From Oribacterium sp. (lineage in GTDB: Bacteria; Bacillota_A; Clostridia; Lachnospirales; Lachnospiraceae): a stretch of DNA of 64,000 nt. Below are positions 16,809-25,465 of this stretch, in pieces. The DNA lies in contig SFND01000008.1 in assembly GCA_004554245.1 (NCBI GenBank), forward strand, positions 1 to 64,000, given 5' to 3'. The translations under genes and the position numbers were made by a program. Position 1 is the first letter of the stretch. Each line of letters opens with the position of its first letter. A model generated the notes under the pieces. That model ran no database searches. It was not told the DNA's origin and worked only from the letters and a program-made list of their open reading frames with translations.

Positions 16809-17504
16809 TTATGCTACGTTCATCACGAGCGGCACCAGCACCACGGTGAGGATTCCCGCCACACAGATACTGATGGAACCCATGGCGCCCTCGATCTCAC
16901 CGAGCTCCAGCGCCTTCGCGGTACCGACCGCATGTGCCGAGGTACCGAGCGCGAGCCCCCGCGCGATCGGATGATCGATATGGAAAAGCCGGAAGACCAG
17001 CTCTGCGATCATATTGCCGAGGATGCCCGTGATGATGATCGCCGCCACGGTCAGCGTGACGATACCGCCCGCCTCCTCTGAGACACCCATGCCGATCGCC
17101 GTCGTGATCGACTTCGGCAGTAGGGTGGCGATGTGCTCCGCTGTCAGTCCGAACAGCTTTCCCATGATGAGAATGCTGAGAATCGAGCATAGCGTGCCGG
17201 CGGTGATCGCTGCCAGCACTGCCACCAGATTATCCTTCAGCAGCCGGAGCTGCTTGTACATCGGAATCGCGAGACAGACCGTCGCCGGTGTCAGCAGGTA
17301 GCTGAGCAGATTCGCACTCGCCTTGTAATCCTCATATGGAATCTGAAAGATCACCAACACCGCGATGACCATGATCGTCGACACCAGCAGCGGATTCAGG
17401 ATGGCGACACGGAACTTCGCCTTCAGCCGGACGGCCAGCAGAAATAAGAAGATACTTAAGATTAAACCGAAATAGCCAGAGCTCTGCAGTGCTTCCTTCA
17501 TCAT
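16809..17504 (-). CDS. lrgB: LrgB/CidB-family membrane protein
   Basis: 231-residue integral membrane protein with about 6-7 hydrophobic segments and the family's conserved LLPKSITTAIGMGVSEEAGG segment and GLALGTSAHAVGTAKA near the C-terminus. Works with LrgA; the pair has been linked to murein hydrolase control, pyruvate transport and overflow metabolism in other Bacillota. The ATG overlaps the end of lrgA by 4 bp (ATGA), showing coupling. Length matches the family. Confidence 0.9.
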   Translation of the reverse strand: MMKEALQSSGYFGLILSIFLFLLAVRLKAKFRVAILNPLLVSTIMVIAVLVIFQIPYEDYKASANLLSYLLTPATVCLAIPMYKQLRLLKDNLVAVLAAITAGTLCSILSILIMGKLFGLTAEHIATLLPKSITTAIGMGVSEEAGGIVTLTVAAIIITGILGNMIAELVFRLFHIDHPIARGLALGTSAHAVGTAKALELGEIEGAMGSISICVAGILTVVLVPLVMNVA

Positions 17505-18076
17505 GCCTTCTCCTTTCGCTCCGCTTCCGCGGAAGTTATCTGTGCAGCGCCGGAAGCATTGGCCTCCGCCTGTGACGCGTGGCGCTGCACTTCCTTCTCG
17601 TGCAGGATCTCACGGTAGCCGTTCGCACCATCGATCTCACCGTTCGGACTGAGCGTCCGGCGACCGATGCCGAAAGTCTCGTGCGGCTCGAGTGAAAGCT
17701 CGGCGTCCTCTGCAGCCTGATCCTCCTTCGACTCACTGCGCCGAAGAATCGCGGTGGCGGTCAGGCCCGTGACGATCATGACGAGCACCGTCGACACGAC
17801 GATGATCACGAGGTACGGCAGGAGCACCGGGAGCAGGATATCGATGGCACTCATGATGCCGACCGCCGCCGGAATGAACATCATGGTCATGGTGTCGAGC
17901 AGGAAATTACCCGCGCCCTCGACCTCCGGAAGCTTCACGATCCCGGTCACCAGTGCGATCAGCAGCAGGATCATACCATACACACCCGCCGGAACCGGAA
18001 GGGGCAGGAGCGTGTTCAGCAGTTCACCGAGAAAGGTGAATGCGATGATCCACATGATTTCTTTTACATACTTCAT
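17501..18076 (-). CDS. lrgA: LrgA/CidA-family membrane protein with a long C-terminal tail
   Basis: 191 residues. The first ~115 have four hydrophobic segments and the family features LNTLLPLPVPAGVYGMILL and FIPAAVGIM. The rest is a polar, Ala/Glu-rich tail of about 75 residues with no family counterpart I know; usual LrgA proteins are 110-150 residues. It is first in the minus-strand lrgA-lrgB pair. The tail is in the same frame without a visible disruption, and ends in the lrgB overlap. Confidence 0.85.
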   Translation of the reverse strand: MKYVKEIMWIIAFTFLGELLNTLLPLPVPAGVYGMILLLIALVTGIVKLPEVEGAGNFLLDTMTMMFIPAAVGIMSAIDILLPVLLPYLVIIVVSTVLVMIVTGLTATAILRRSESKEDQAAEDAELSLEPHETFGIGRRTLSPNGEIDGANGYREILHEKEVQRHASQAEANASGAAQITSAEAERKEKA

Positions 18077-18226
18077 ACTTGTCTCTTTTCTTTACTATAG
18101 GTCCATCAGTGCACGCAATAGCCTCCATTATACGCTCATGACGGACGCTGTAAAGCGTTAATTTATTATCCAGACACTGCCATAACCCGTACATATAAAA
18201 GTATGTGATTCTGTGCATTTCCCCTA

Positions 18227-18254
18227 TTGTGCTTTGTGAAAATTCCATTATACT
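18227..18254 (+). promoter_or_regulatory. Possible purC promoter
   Basis: TTGTGC (18227-18232), 16-bp spacer, TATACT (18249-18254). No purine riboswitch fits in the short leader. Confidence 0.4.
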
Positions 18255-18306
18255 AAAATGCGGTGGTTAATGATTTACTACGTTCAATTTCATATGGAGG
18301 GTAAAG

Positions 18307-19176
18307 ATGACAGATTTTAAGCCAGTGAAGGAAGGCAAGGTTCGTGAGATCTATGATCTCGGAGACAAGCTCATCATGGTCGCAACCGACCGTATTTCCG
18401 CATTTGATGTGATCCTGAACAACCAGATCACAGAGAAGGGTAAGGTTCTGACCCAGATGTCGAAGTTCTGGTTCGATCTGACGAAGGATGTAATCCCGAA
18501 CGATCTGATCTCTGTTGAGAACAAGGATATGCCGGAGTTTTTCCAGCAGCCGGAGTTTGAGGGCAGAGCGACACTGTGCAAGAAGCTCGAGATGATCCCG
18601 ATCGAGTGCATCGTACGTGGCTACATCACTGGTTCCGGCTGGGAGAACTACAAGAAGGACGGCACCATCTGCGGCATGAAGCTCCCGGAGGGCCTCGTCG
18701 AGTGCGCGAAGCTTCCTGAGCCGCTTTACACTCCGTCGACGAAGGCAGAGATCGGCGATCACGATGAGAACATCAATTTCGAGCAGTCCATCGTGGTTCT
18801 CGAGAAGGCATTCCCTGGCAGAGGCGAGGAGATCGCGACGAAGATCAAGGATGCAACGATCGCTGTATATAAGAAGTGCGCAGACTATGCGCTTTCGAAG
18901 GGCATCATCATCGCCGACACCAAGTTCGAGTTCGGTCTCGATGAGGAGGGTAATGTGCTCCTCGCCGATGAGGTACTGACACCGGACAGCTCCAGATTCT
19001 GGAGACTCGACCAGTACAAGCCGGGTGAGGGACAGTCCAGCTTCGATAAGCAGTTCGTACGTAACTGGCTGAAGGCAAACCCGGACAACAACGCAACCCT
19101 TCCGCAGGAGGTTGTTGATAAGACCATCGCCCTCTACAAGGAAGCGTACACTATGCTGACCGGCAAGGAAATCTGA
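18307..19176 (+). CDS. purC: SAICAR synthetase (PurC)
   Basis: Phosphoribosylaminoimidazole-succinocarboxamide synthase, purine biosynthesis step joining CAIR and aspartate with ATP. 289 residues, the normal range for this form. Seen: KEGKVREIYDLGD, DRISAFDVIL, ECIVRGYITGSGW, and the SAICAR signature near LADEVLTPDSSRFW. GGAGGG precedes ATG. Unlike many Clostridia it stands apart from other pur genes here. Confidence 0.95.
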   Translation: MTDFKPVKEGKVREIYDLGDKLIMVATDRISAFDVILNNQITEKGKVLTQMSKFWFDLTKDVIPNDLISVENKDMPEFFQQPEFEGRATLCKKLEMIPIECIVRGYITGSGWENYKKDGTICGMKLPEGLVECAKLPEPLYTPSTKAEIGDHDENINFEQSIVVLEKAFPGRGEEIATKIKDATIAVYKKCADYALSKGIIIADTKFEFGLDEEGNVLLADEVLTPDSSRFWRLDQYKPGEGQSSFDKQFVRNWLKANPDNNATLPQEVVDKTIALYKEAYTMLTGKEI

Positions 19177-19279
19177 GGATTATAACAGATCCTGTGATTT
19201 CAGCAGTTTCCGGGACCGGAATCCCTTCCGCGATACTGACCGCGAAGGGAGACGTCGGATTATAACAGATCCTGTGATT
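19177..19279. repeat. Direct repeat pair, 23 bp, 80-bp period
   Basis: The same 23 bases (beginning GGATTATAACAGATCCTG) occur at 19177-19199 and 19257-19279. A hairpin CCCTTCCGCG / CGCGAAGGG (19223-19249) lies between. The first copy begins at the base after the purC stop codon. Function unknown; the spacing suggests a duplicated insertion boundary. Confidence 0.75.
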
Positions 19280-19307
19280 CTGCTTATTGAACAAATTCAA
19301 AAACATC

Positions 19308-19340
19308 GGGCGCCATGTATGTACATGACGCTCTTTTTTT
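19308..19340 (+). terminator. Terminator-like hairpin downstream of purC
   Basis: GGGCGCCATGT / ACATGACGCTC stem (one mismatch, one G-T) with ATGT loop then T7. A TATAAT at 19342-19347 directly after it may belong to the ltrA promoter. Confidence 0.7.
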
Positions 19341-19383
19341 GTATAATTTTTTTATATTGAGCACAATTAAAGGAGAGTCCACC

Positions 19384-20829
19384 ATGGCAGATCATTACGA
19401 TGAGAACGACGAGGAAGTGGTATCCCTTCCGGGCGTAGATACCGATGGCGAACGCACAGAGAATATCGATGACGGACGGATTCGTCGACCGTCTGAATTT
19501 TTCGTCCGCACCACGGGCGACGATATCGACGAACAGGAGCATGCCCGACGCGAATACTTTAATAAGGTCGTCGGTGAAGCAGAGAATGAAGCATTACAGG
19601 CAGCGGAGGGGCTGGGCCCGAACGCCGAAAACTCCTTGCTCTACCGCATCTGGTCCCGCGTGAATCACGAAAGCGAGGAGGCCGTCGCCGGCATCGTCGA
19701 AAAGAAGGTCGAGTACGTCGAGCTCTTTTTCGACCTCATCTTCGTGTACAGCCTCCGTACGATCAACGCACTGTTTCATGCCTATGAGCACTCCTTCCCG
19801 CCGATGAGTGCGATCCAGACCTTCCTTTTCCTGACCGCGGTCGTCATGCAGGTCTGGATGTTTACCACGATGTTTTTCAACCGTTACGGCCGGAAAGCCC
19901 TCCGGGATTACATCAGTATCTTCATTAATATGTATCTCCTGTACTACATGGCGAGCGGCTCGAACCACCACTGGCTCGATCATTATATCCGCTACCACGG
20001 AGCCTGGGCACTGATCATGCTGAACCTCGCGTATCGAAGCTGGGATAAGCTGCGTTTCGCCCCGCATCTCGATGACATCGACCGGAGGATACTCAGGGCG
20101 AATGTCGTCCATCATCTCATCGAGTGCGGCATCATCCTCGTGTCGATCCCGGTGCATGAAACCACCGGCGTCGTGCTCTCGCCGCTTGCGCTGATTTACG
20201 GCTATGTCGCAAAGGCCAGTGAGTTCCGCGCCTATAAGGCGAGACCGTGCGACTTCCCGCATCTCGCCGAGCGAAATCTGCTGCTCGTGATCCTGACCTT
20301 CGGTGAGATGATCATCGGCATCGCCAGCTTCTTCGAGACGGGGAAGAATGTGCTTCTGAACATCATTTCCTTCCTGATCGTCATCGGCATGTTCCTGAGC
20401 TACGGCTTTTTTAATGACAATGTCCTCGACCATCACAGAAAGACCTCCGGCCTCGGCTTCCTCGCGATCCACGTCATCATGATCCTCGCGATCAACTCGA
20501 CGACCATCGCGCTCGAGCTCCTCGCTCGCCCGCTGGTGCCGCTCTTCCCGAAGACCATGTGGATGGCGACGATGCTCTTCGTCTATTATGTATGCCTGCT
20601 GGGCTTCGAGCGCTACGCGAAGGAGCATCTTCGTGCGAACCGCTTCCGTTTCTTCGGCTATATTCTGTCGGCGCTGATCATCTACTTCGGGCTGATGCTC
20701 CTCGCCAGACATGACCAGATCGTCGGTGCACTGATTACCCTTGCGCTCGTGTACGGCATCTTCGGCGTCATCCTGCATCTGCACCACAGCAGCCTCCGCA
20801 AGATGAAGGTCGGCGGATACATCTCGTAA
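19384..20829 (+). CDS. LtrA-family (low temperature requirement A) membrane protein
   Basis: 481 residues. A hydrophilic N-terminus of about 115 residues is followed by about 12 hydrophobic segments. The family signature VEYVELFFDLIFVYSLRTIN begins the membrane part. LtrA was named from a Listeria gene needed at low temperature; its biochemical role is unknown. ATG 19384 has AGGAG 9 nt upstream; the in-frame start at 19315 lies in the terminator hairpin. The acidic N-terminal extension is longer than in typical LtrA proteins. Confidence 0.82.
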   Translation: MADHYDENDEEVVSLPGVDTDGERTENIDDGRIRRPSEFFVRTTGDDIDEQEHARREYFNKVVGEAENEALQAAEGLGPNAENSLLYRIWSRVNHESEEAVAGIVEKKVEYVELFFDLIFVYSLRTINALFHAYEHSFPPMSAIQTFLFLTAVVMQVWMFTTMFFNRYGRKALRDYISIFINMYLLYYMASGSNHHWLDHYIRYHGAWALIMLNLAYRSWDKLRFAPHLDDIDRRILRANVVHHLIECGIILVSIPVHETTGVVLSPLALIYGYVAKASEFRAYKARPCDFPHLAERNLLLVILTFGEMIIGIASFFETGKNVLLNIISFLIVIGMFLSYGFFNDNVLDHHRKTSGLGFLAIHVIMILAINSTTIALELLARPLVPLFPKTMWMATMLFVYYVCLLGFERYAKEHLRANRFRFFGYILSALIIYFGLMLLARHDQIVGALITLALVYGIFGVILHLHHSSLRKMKVGGYIS

Positions 20830-20845
20830 ACCTGGGATACGGGGG

Positions 20846-20890
20846 CCCCGGCTTAGATTTCACCGGTCTCGGAGTACTGTGCTTCCGGTT
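20846..20890. repeat. 26-bp repeat behind ltrA-like gene (copy 1)
   Basis: Bases 20846-20871 are identical to 37569-37594 (starts CCCCGGCTTAGATTTCACC), and similarity continues for about 18 more bases with AGTACTG. Both copies lie within about 20 bp of a stop codon of a membrane-protein gene. Confidence 0.75.
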
Positions 20891-20947
20891 GTCGTTCGCC
20901 GAGCTACGTCTGAACAGCAGCACCCCGGATGAAACGTAGAATACTGA

Positions 20948-20976
20948 TTGAGTTCACTCCTCTGAAATGCTAGAAT
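20948..20976 (+). promoter_or_regulatory. Promoter of the SbcD-like gene
   Basis: TTGAGT (20948-20953), 17-bp spacer, TAGAAT (20971-20976). A 12-bp arm ACTCCTCTGAAA inside the spacer is the reverse complement of 21010-21021, which covers the ribosome binding site. Confidence 0.55.
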
Positions 20977-21027
20977 AGTCACGTACATTTGTTTGACGGA
21001 TTATTCTCTTTTCAGAGGAGTTTTTTT

Positions 21028-22221
21028 ATGAAACTGATTCACTGTGCAGACCTGCATCTCGACAGCCGGATGAGTACGCATCTCGGGGATGCGGCAGCCC
21101 GGGAGCGGCGGCAGGAGCTGCTCGGCACCTGGCTCCGCCTCGTCGCGTACGCGGAGCAGCATCAGGTGCGCGCGATCCTCATCGCCGGCGACCTCTTCGA
21201 CCGGCCGGCCGTGAGCCGGACGACGGCGCATGCCGTCCTCGAGAGCGTACGTACCCACCCGGAAATCGCGTTTTTCTATTTAAAAGGAAATCATGACACG
21301 GACAGCTTTCTGAACCAGGCGGAGAGTCTGCCAGAGAATCTCTATACCTTCCAGGACACCTGGCGGAAGTACCGGCTGTCAGATCATCTCGTGATCGCCG
21401 GCCGAGAGTTTACGGAATCCGGCACCCTGAACGAGCTGGCGGCGAAGACCCTGCGCCTTGAGGAGGCCGATGTAAACATTGTCCTCCTCCATGGGCAGGT
21501 CAGCGAAAGCACAGCGCAGGACAGTGCGTCGACCGAGACGATCCGTCTCGCGGACTATGCGCATCAGGCCATCGATTATCTGGCGCTCGGACATGTGCAC
21601 CAGTACCAGGAGGGAAGCCTCGACGGGCGCGGAAGCTGGTGCTATCCGGGCTGCCTCGAGGGGCGCGGCTTCGATGAGTGTACGCGGCATGGCTTCGTCC
21701 TGCTCGAGGTCGATGAGGCGACACATCAGCTCCGGCGTCAGCTCGTGGATATCAGTACGCGCCACCTCTGGACGGTGCCGCTGGAGGTGCAGGGGCTTGA
21801 CTCGTCGATGGCGATCGTGCGGCGTGCGCGTGCCCTGCTGTCACTGCTTTCCGGGACGCCTAGTGCGGATCCGGCGATCGCGGAGATCCCGGCGGAACGC
21901 GTCGAGGCGATCCTTCAGGCGGGGGCCGGGGTGCGCATGCGCGCGCAGGACCTCGTGAAGCTGGAGCTTCGCGGCGCGCTTGCGATGGATGTGGAGCTTA
22001 GCCTCGACTTCATCCGTACGCAGCTTGCACCGATGTTTTACTTCCTTCGGGTCGTGGATGAGACACGGCGTTTCATCGACCCGTCGATGTATCAGCATGA
22101 TAAATCGCTGAAGGGCGCGTTCGTCCACTCGGTTGAGGCGGATGCGACGCTCGACGAGCAGACGAAGGCGGCGGTGATCGAAGCAGGTCTCCGGCTGCTG
22201 CGGGGCGAGGAGCTGCTGTGA
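21028..22221 (+). CDS. SbcD/YhaO-like DNA repair metallophosphoesterase
   Basis: 397 residues. Calcineurin-like phosphoesterase with metal ligands visible: Asp/His in HCADLHLDS (7-10), GDLFDRP (about 58-64), GNHDTD (about 95-100), LHGQ and LGHVHQ (about 198). These bind two metals in Mre11/SbcD/YhaO nucleases. The C-terminal ~150 residues form the capping and ATPase-binding part. AGAGGAG then T7 precedes ATG 21028. Its partner ATPase follows after 88 bp, so the pair is probably an end-processing nuclease complex. Confidence 0.85.
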   Translation: MKLIHCADLHLDSRMSTHLGDAAARERRQELLGTWLRLVAYAEQHQVRAILIAGDLFDRPAVSRTTAHAVLESVRTHPEIAFFYLKGNHDTDSFLNQAESLPENLYTFQDTWRKYRLSDHLVIAGREFTESGTLNELAAKTLRLEEADVNIVLLHGQVSESTAQDSASTETIRLADYAHQAIDYLALGHVHQYQEGSLDGRGSWCYPGCLEGRGFDECTRHGFVLLEVDEATHQLRRQLVDISTRHLWTVPLEVQGLDSSMAIVRRARALLSLLSGTPSADPAIAEIPAERVEAILQAGAGVRMRAQDLVKLELRGALAMDVELSLDFIRTQLAPMFYFLRVVDETRRFIDPSMYQHDKSLKGAFVHSVEADATLDEQTKAAVIEAGLRLLRGEELL

Positions 22222-22309
22222 GTGGGGGCCGTGGCAGAACGGGACGGATCGGGCGGCGCTTCCGAGGCGCGCTGCCCAGTAAAGAAAGAGAGAATCGAAG
22301 GATTTGTAG

Positions 22310-24637
22310 ATGAGATTACTGAACTGTCAAATCGAAAATTTCGGAAAGCTGCAGAATCTGGAGCTTGATTTCCAGGACGGGCTCAATGTCTTCCTCCGGG
22401 AGAACGGCTTCGGGAAGTCGACGCTGGCGGCCTTTATCCGGGTCATGTTCTATGGACTGTCCGGTGAGCGGAAGGCGCAGGACAGCGACAATGAGCGGAA
22501 GAAATACCGTCCATGGCAGGGCGGCAGCTTCGGCGGCTCGCTCTGCTTCGCGCTCGACGACGGAAGGTGCTACCGCATCACACGACACTTCGGCGAGCGG
22601 AAGGGGCAGGACCAGTTCATGCTCTACGATGCGGAGACGAATCTGCCGTCGAAGGACTACAGTGAGCGTATCGGGGAGGAGCTCTTTCGCATCGATGAGA
22701 CCTCCTTCCGGCGTACCTGCTTCATCGGACAGCAGGCGCTCGAAACCGGCGTGACCTCGGAGATCAATGCGCGTATCGGTAATGTCTCAGAGGATCCGGA
22801 GGATATGAACCGTTATGCAGCGGTGCTGGAGCAGCTGAAGGATGAGATCAATGCACTCTCACCGGCGCGGCGGACGGGTGCGATTTTTAAGAAACGTCTG
22901 GAGCTCGAGGAGCTGAAGAACGGCTGTGCCGGCAGGGAAGCGGAAGAGCAGCAGGCGGTTGAGGGGGCGGCCGCACTCCACCAGGCGCGCGAAACGAAGC
23001 AGCGCCTGCAGTCGGTGCTGGAAAGCACGAACCGGCGACTGGTCCAGCAGAGTCAGCAGCAGGACGCGATCCGCGACCGGATGGAGTATGACCGCCTGTG
23101 CGCGGATCGCAGCGACAGCCTGACACGGCTCCTGGAGCAGGAGCGGCGTTACCTTGGTGCTTCCTTCGATACGCTGAGCGGAGAGCAGCGGGCACAGCAG
23201 CTGCAGCGGGCGCTGCGGCGTCTTCAGGAGACCTTCCGAAGCGGACTCCCATCGGAAGCCGAGATGCGCGGCGCGGAGAAGCGTCTCGGTCGCATCGCCT
23301 GGCTGGCAGATCGCATCGCCGGCCTCGAGCAGCAGGGCGGCCGTCGGAGACGGAAGGCATCGCCGAAGAAGAGTACACAGCAGACACGCGCCTTCGCCGG
23401 ACTGCTGCTGTCCCTCCTTCTGCTGCTCCTCGGTGTGTACTGTCTTCTTCATTTCGGCGGAAACATCATGCCGAGTGTCGTGCTGCTCGGTCTCGGAGCG
23501 CTTGCGCTGCTGCTGTCTGCCGCTCGCTTCGTGAAAAGCACAGGAACGAGGAGTGATGATCAGGAGCGCATGGCCGCGCTGCAGAATATGCGTGTGGAGC
23601 TCGAGCACCTGAACCAGGAGCTGAACCGCTTTCTGGGCCGTTTCTATCCGGAGATGGACTACAGTGCCGCTGCGGATGATCCCACCGCGGCGGAGGGGGA
23701 GGATGTCGACGGCGATGACATTGACCGAAGACACCCGAACCGGGCAGCCCTGCTTCGCCGGCTCGGCACGGACATGCTCAGCTACAGCCGGCTTACGGAT
23801 ATCCGAACGATCGCTATCGAGCTTTCGAAGCGGCAGCAGGCGCAGGAGGCCTTCGAGCAGAGCCATGATATGGAAAAGCTGCGCGCCATCCAGAGACCGG
23901 CGGAGGCAGCGGAGAGTCTCGCAGCGCTGAGCCAGCAGATACAGACGCTGCGGGCACAGCTCGAAGCGCTCGAGGCCCGTATCCAGCAGCTGTCCGCTGA
24001 ACAGGAAGCAGCGGAGCGCAGACTTGAGGAGCTGTACGAGATGGAGCGGCATGCACAGCAGGCCCTCGAGGATCTCGCGGCGATGGAGCAGCGCCACCAT
24101 CTGCTGACGCTCGTCCGCGACCACCTCACGAAGGCACGGAACGACTTCACGAAGCAGTACATGGACCCGATGATGGATGCGTTCACGAAGTACTACTGTA
24201 TCCTGTCCAATGCCTCGGACGAAGCGCTGGTGACTACCCCGGGCGGAACGGTAGCGCGAATGGATGCGCCTGCTGGCAACGGGACAGCACACGTGACGTC
24301 TTCGCTGACGGACACAGCAGCAGGCAGTGAAGCGGTCGTCTCCTCGCCGTCGGCGATTCCGTTCCGCATGGATGCGGATTTTAACGTGCATCTCCTCGCA
24401 GAAGGGGAGGCACGTAATACGGAGCTTCTTTCTGCCGGCTACCGGAACCTCGTGGAGCTCGCGCGGCGCATGGCCTTCATTGACGCCATGTATAAGGAGG
24501 AGAAGCCGTTCATCCTCCTCGATGACCCGTTCATCAACCTCGATCCGCCGAAGGTCGAGGGCGGCATGCGCTTCCTCGAGGCCATCGCCCGTGACCACCA
24601 GGTGATTTACTTCACCTGTCATGATAGCCGTAAATAA
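22310..24637 (+). CDS. SbcC/YhaN-like coiled-coil ATPase
   Basis: 775 residues of SMC/Rad50-type. Walker A is ENGFGKST near residue 37, the Q-loop region and signature (LSAGYRNLVELARRMAF) lie near 705, and Walker B FILLDDPFINLD is near 740. The middle consists of long coiled coils broken by a strongly hydrophobic pair of segments at about 362-405, predicted to be a membrane hairpin, as in YhaN relatives. Shorter than B. subtilis YhaN (about 960). Partner of the phosphoesterase gene upstream. Confidence 0.85.
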   Translation: MRLLNCQIENFGKLQNLELDFQDGLNVFLRENGFGKSTLAAFIRVMFYGLSGERKAQDSDNERKKYRPWQGGSFGGSLCFALDDGRCYRITRHFGERKGQDQFMLYDAETNLPSKDYSERIGEELFRIDETSFRRTCFIGQQALETGVTSEINARIGNVSEDPEDMNRYAAVLEQLKDEINALSPARRTGAIFKKRLELEELKNGCAGREAEEQQAVEGAAALHQARETKQRLQSVLESTNRRLVQQSQQQDAIRDRMEYDRLCADRSDSLTRLLEQERRYLGASFDTLSGEQRAQQLQRALRRLQETFRSGLPSEAEMRGAEKRLGRIAWLADRIAGLEQQGGRRRRKASPKKSTQQTRAFAGLLLSLLLLLLGVYCLLHFGGNIMPSVVLLGLGALALLLSAARFVKSTGTRSDDQERMAALQNMRVELEHLNQELNRFLGRFYPEMDYSAAADDPTAAEGEDVDGDDIDRRHPNRAALLRRLGTDMLSYSRLTDIRTIAIELSKRQQAQEAFEQSHDMEKLRAIQRPAEAAESLAALSQQIQTLRAQLEALEARIQQLSAEQEAAERRLEELYEMERHAQQALEDLAAMEQRHHLLTLVRDHLTKARNDFTKQYMDPMMDAFTKYYCILSNASDEALVTTPGGTVARMDAPAGNGTAHVTSSLTDTAAGSEAVVSSPSAIPFRMDADFNVHLLAEGEARNTELLSAGYRNLVELARRMAFIDAMYKEEKPFILLDDPFINLDPPKVEGGMRFLEAIARDHQVIYFTCHDSRK

Positions 24638-24640
24638 AAG

Positions 24641-24683
24641 AAACCACCGTACAAGCCTTACGCAGGCTGTACGGTGGTTTTTC
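24641..24683. terminator. Bidirectional terminator between yhaN-like and gntR-like genes
   Basis: Stem AAACCACCGTACA / TGTACGGTGGTTT with inner AGCC/GGC pairing, followed by TTTTT on + and preceded by AAAAGAAA, so it fits both converging units. Confidence 0.85.
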
Positions 24684-24722
24684 TGTTCGCTACATACTGA
24701 AGATGCAGCGCGGTCGTCTTTT

Positions 24723-25436
24723 TTAACGTTTTCTTGTTTTCTTCCCAACTTCCGAAGTGGCCTCTGCTTCCTCAACGAGGTTCTGCGAAACGGTCATCTC
24801 CTGATTATCGATGTGCTCCTTCATCAGTGTCTTCGCGCGGATGAGATCACGGATCCGGATCGCCTGCAGGATCTCCTCGTGCTCATGCACGAGGATGCCA
24901 CGCTTCGCCTCATCCTTGATATACTCGAGACGATAGCGGTACATCTGCTCCCGGAGATTATTGATCATCTGGACGAGCTTCTCGTTTCCGGAGGCCTTAT
25001 AGATGATGTCATGGTAGGCCTCGTCGGCCTCGGCGATCTCGATCTCCGTGCCGCCGTTCTTCACGACCTTCTGAAAATGATCCTCGGCTGCGCTCAGCTC
25101 ACGAAGCTCTTCGTCCGTGATCCGCTGACAGGCGAGGTCCGTCGCCAGCTCCTCCAGGGCACCACGCACCTCGAGGGTATCCTGCAGATTCTTGTGGGAG
25201 ATCTTCGCGACCTCGGCACCACGACGCGGAATCATCAGTACGAGACCTTCCAGCTCCAGCTTTCGGATCGCTTCACGAATCGGTGTACGGGAGACACCGA
25301 GCTTCTCGGCGAGCTGGATCTCCATAAGACGCTCACCCGGCTTTAGCTCGCCCTTCAGGATCGCCTGACGGAGTGTGTTGAACACGAGATCCCGTAAAGG
25401 AAGATATTCATTCATATTTACTGTAAAATCATTCAT
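24723..25436 (-). CDS. GntR-family transcriptional regulator (FadR/FCD type)
   Basis: 237-residue DNA-binding regulator. N-terminal winged helix has LRDLVFNTLRQAILKGELKPGERLMEIQLAEKLGVSRTPIREAIRKLELEG, the textbook GntR pattern; the C-terminal FCD domain is all helical with conserved Asp/His metal ligands (DEAYHDII; HEHEEIL). Ligand unknown. Start could be ATG 25436 or GTG 25439; GGAGG lies 9-12 nt upstream. It follows ispE with a 29-bp gap on the same strand, so the two probably share a transcript. Confidence 0.85.
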   Translation of the reverse strand: MNDFTVNMNEYLPLRDLVFNTLRQAILKGELKPGERLMEIQLAEKLGVSRTPIREAIRKLELEGLVLMIPRRGAEVAKISHKNLQDTLEVRGALEELATDLACQRITDEELRELSAAEDHFQKVVKNGGTEIEIAEADEAYHDIIYKASGNEKLVQMINNLREQMYRYRLEYIKDEAKRGILVHEHEEILQAIRIRDLIRAKTLMKEHIDNQEMTVSQNLVEEAEATSEVGKKTRKR

Positions 25437-25465
25437 CACTGTACTTGTCCTCCGAAGAAAGTCGT

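Noticed and set aside
20956..21021. 12-bp inverted repeat that could hide the ribosome binding site of the SbcD-like gene
   Set aside because: The left arm (20956-20967) lies within the spacer of the promoter at 20948-20976, upstream of the expected transcript start, so it would not be in the RNA. It is kept only as a possible DNA-level dyad.
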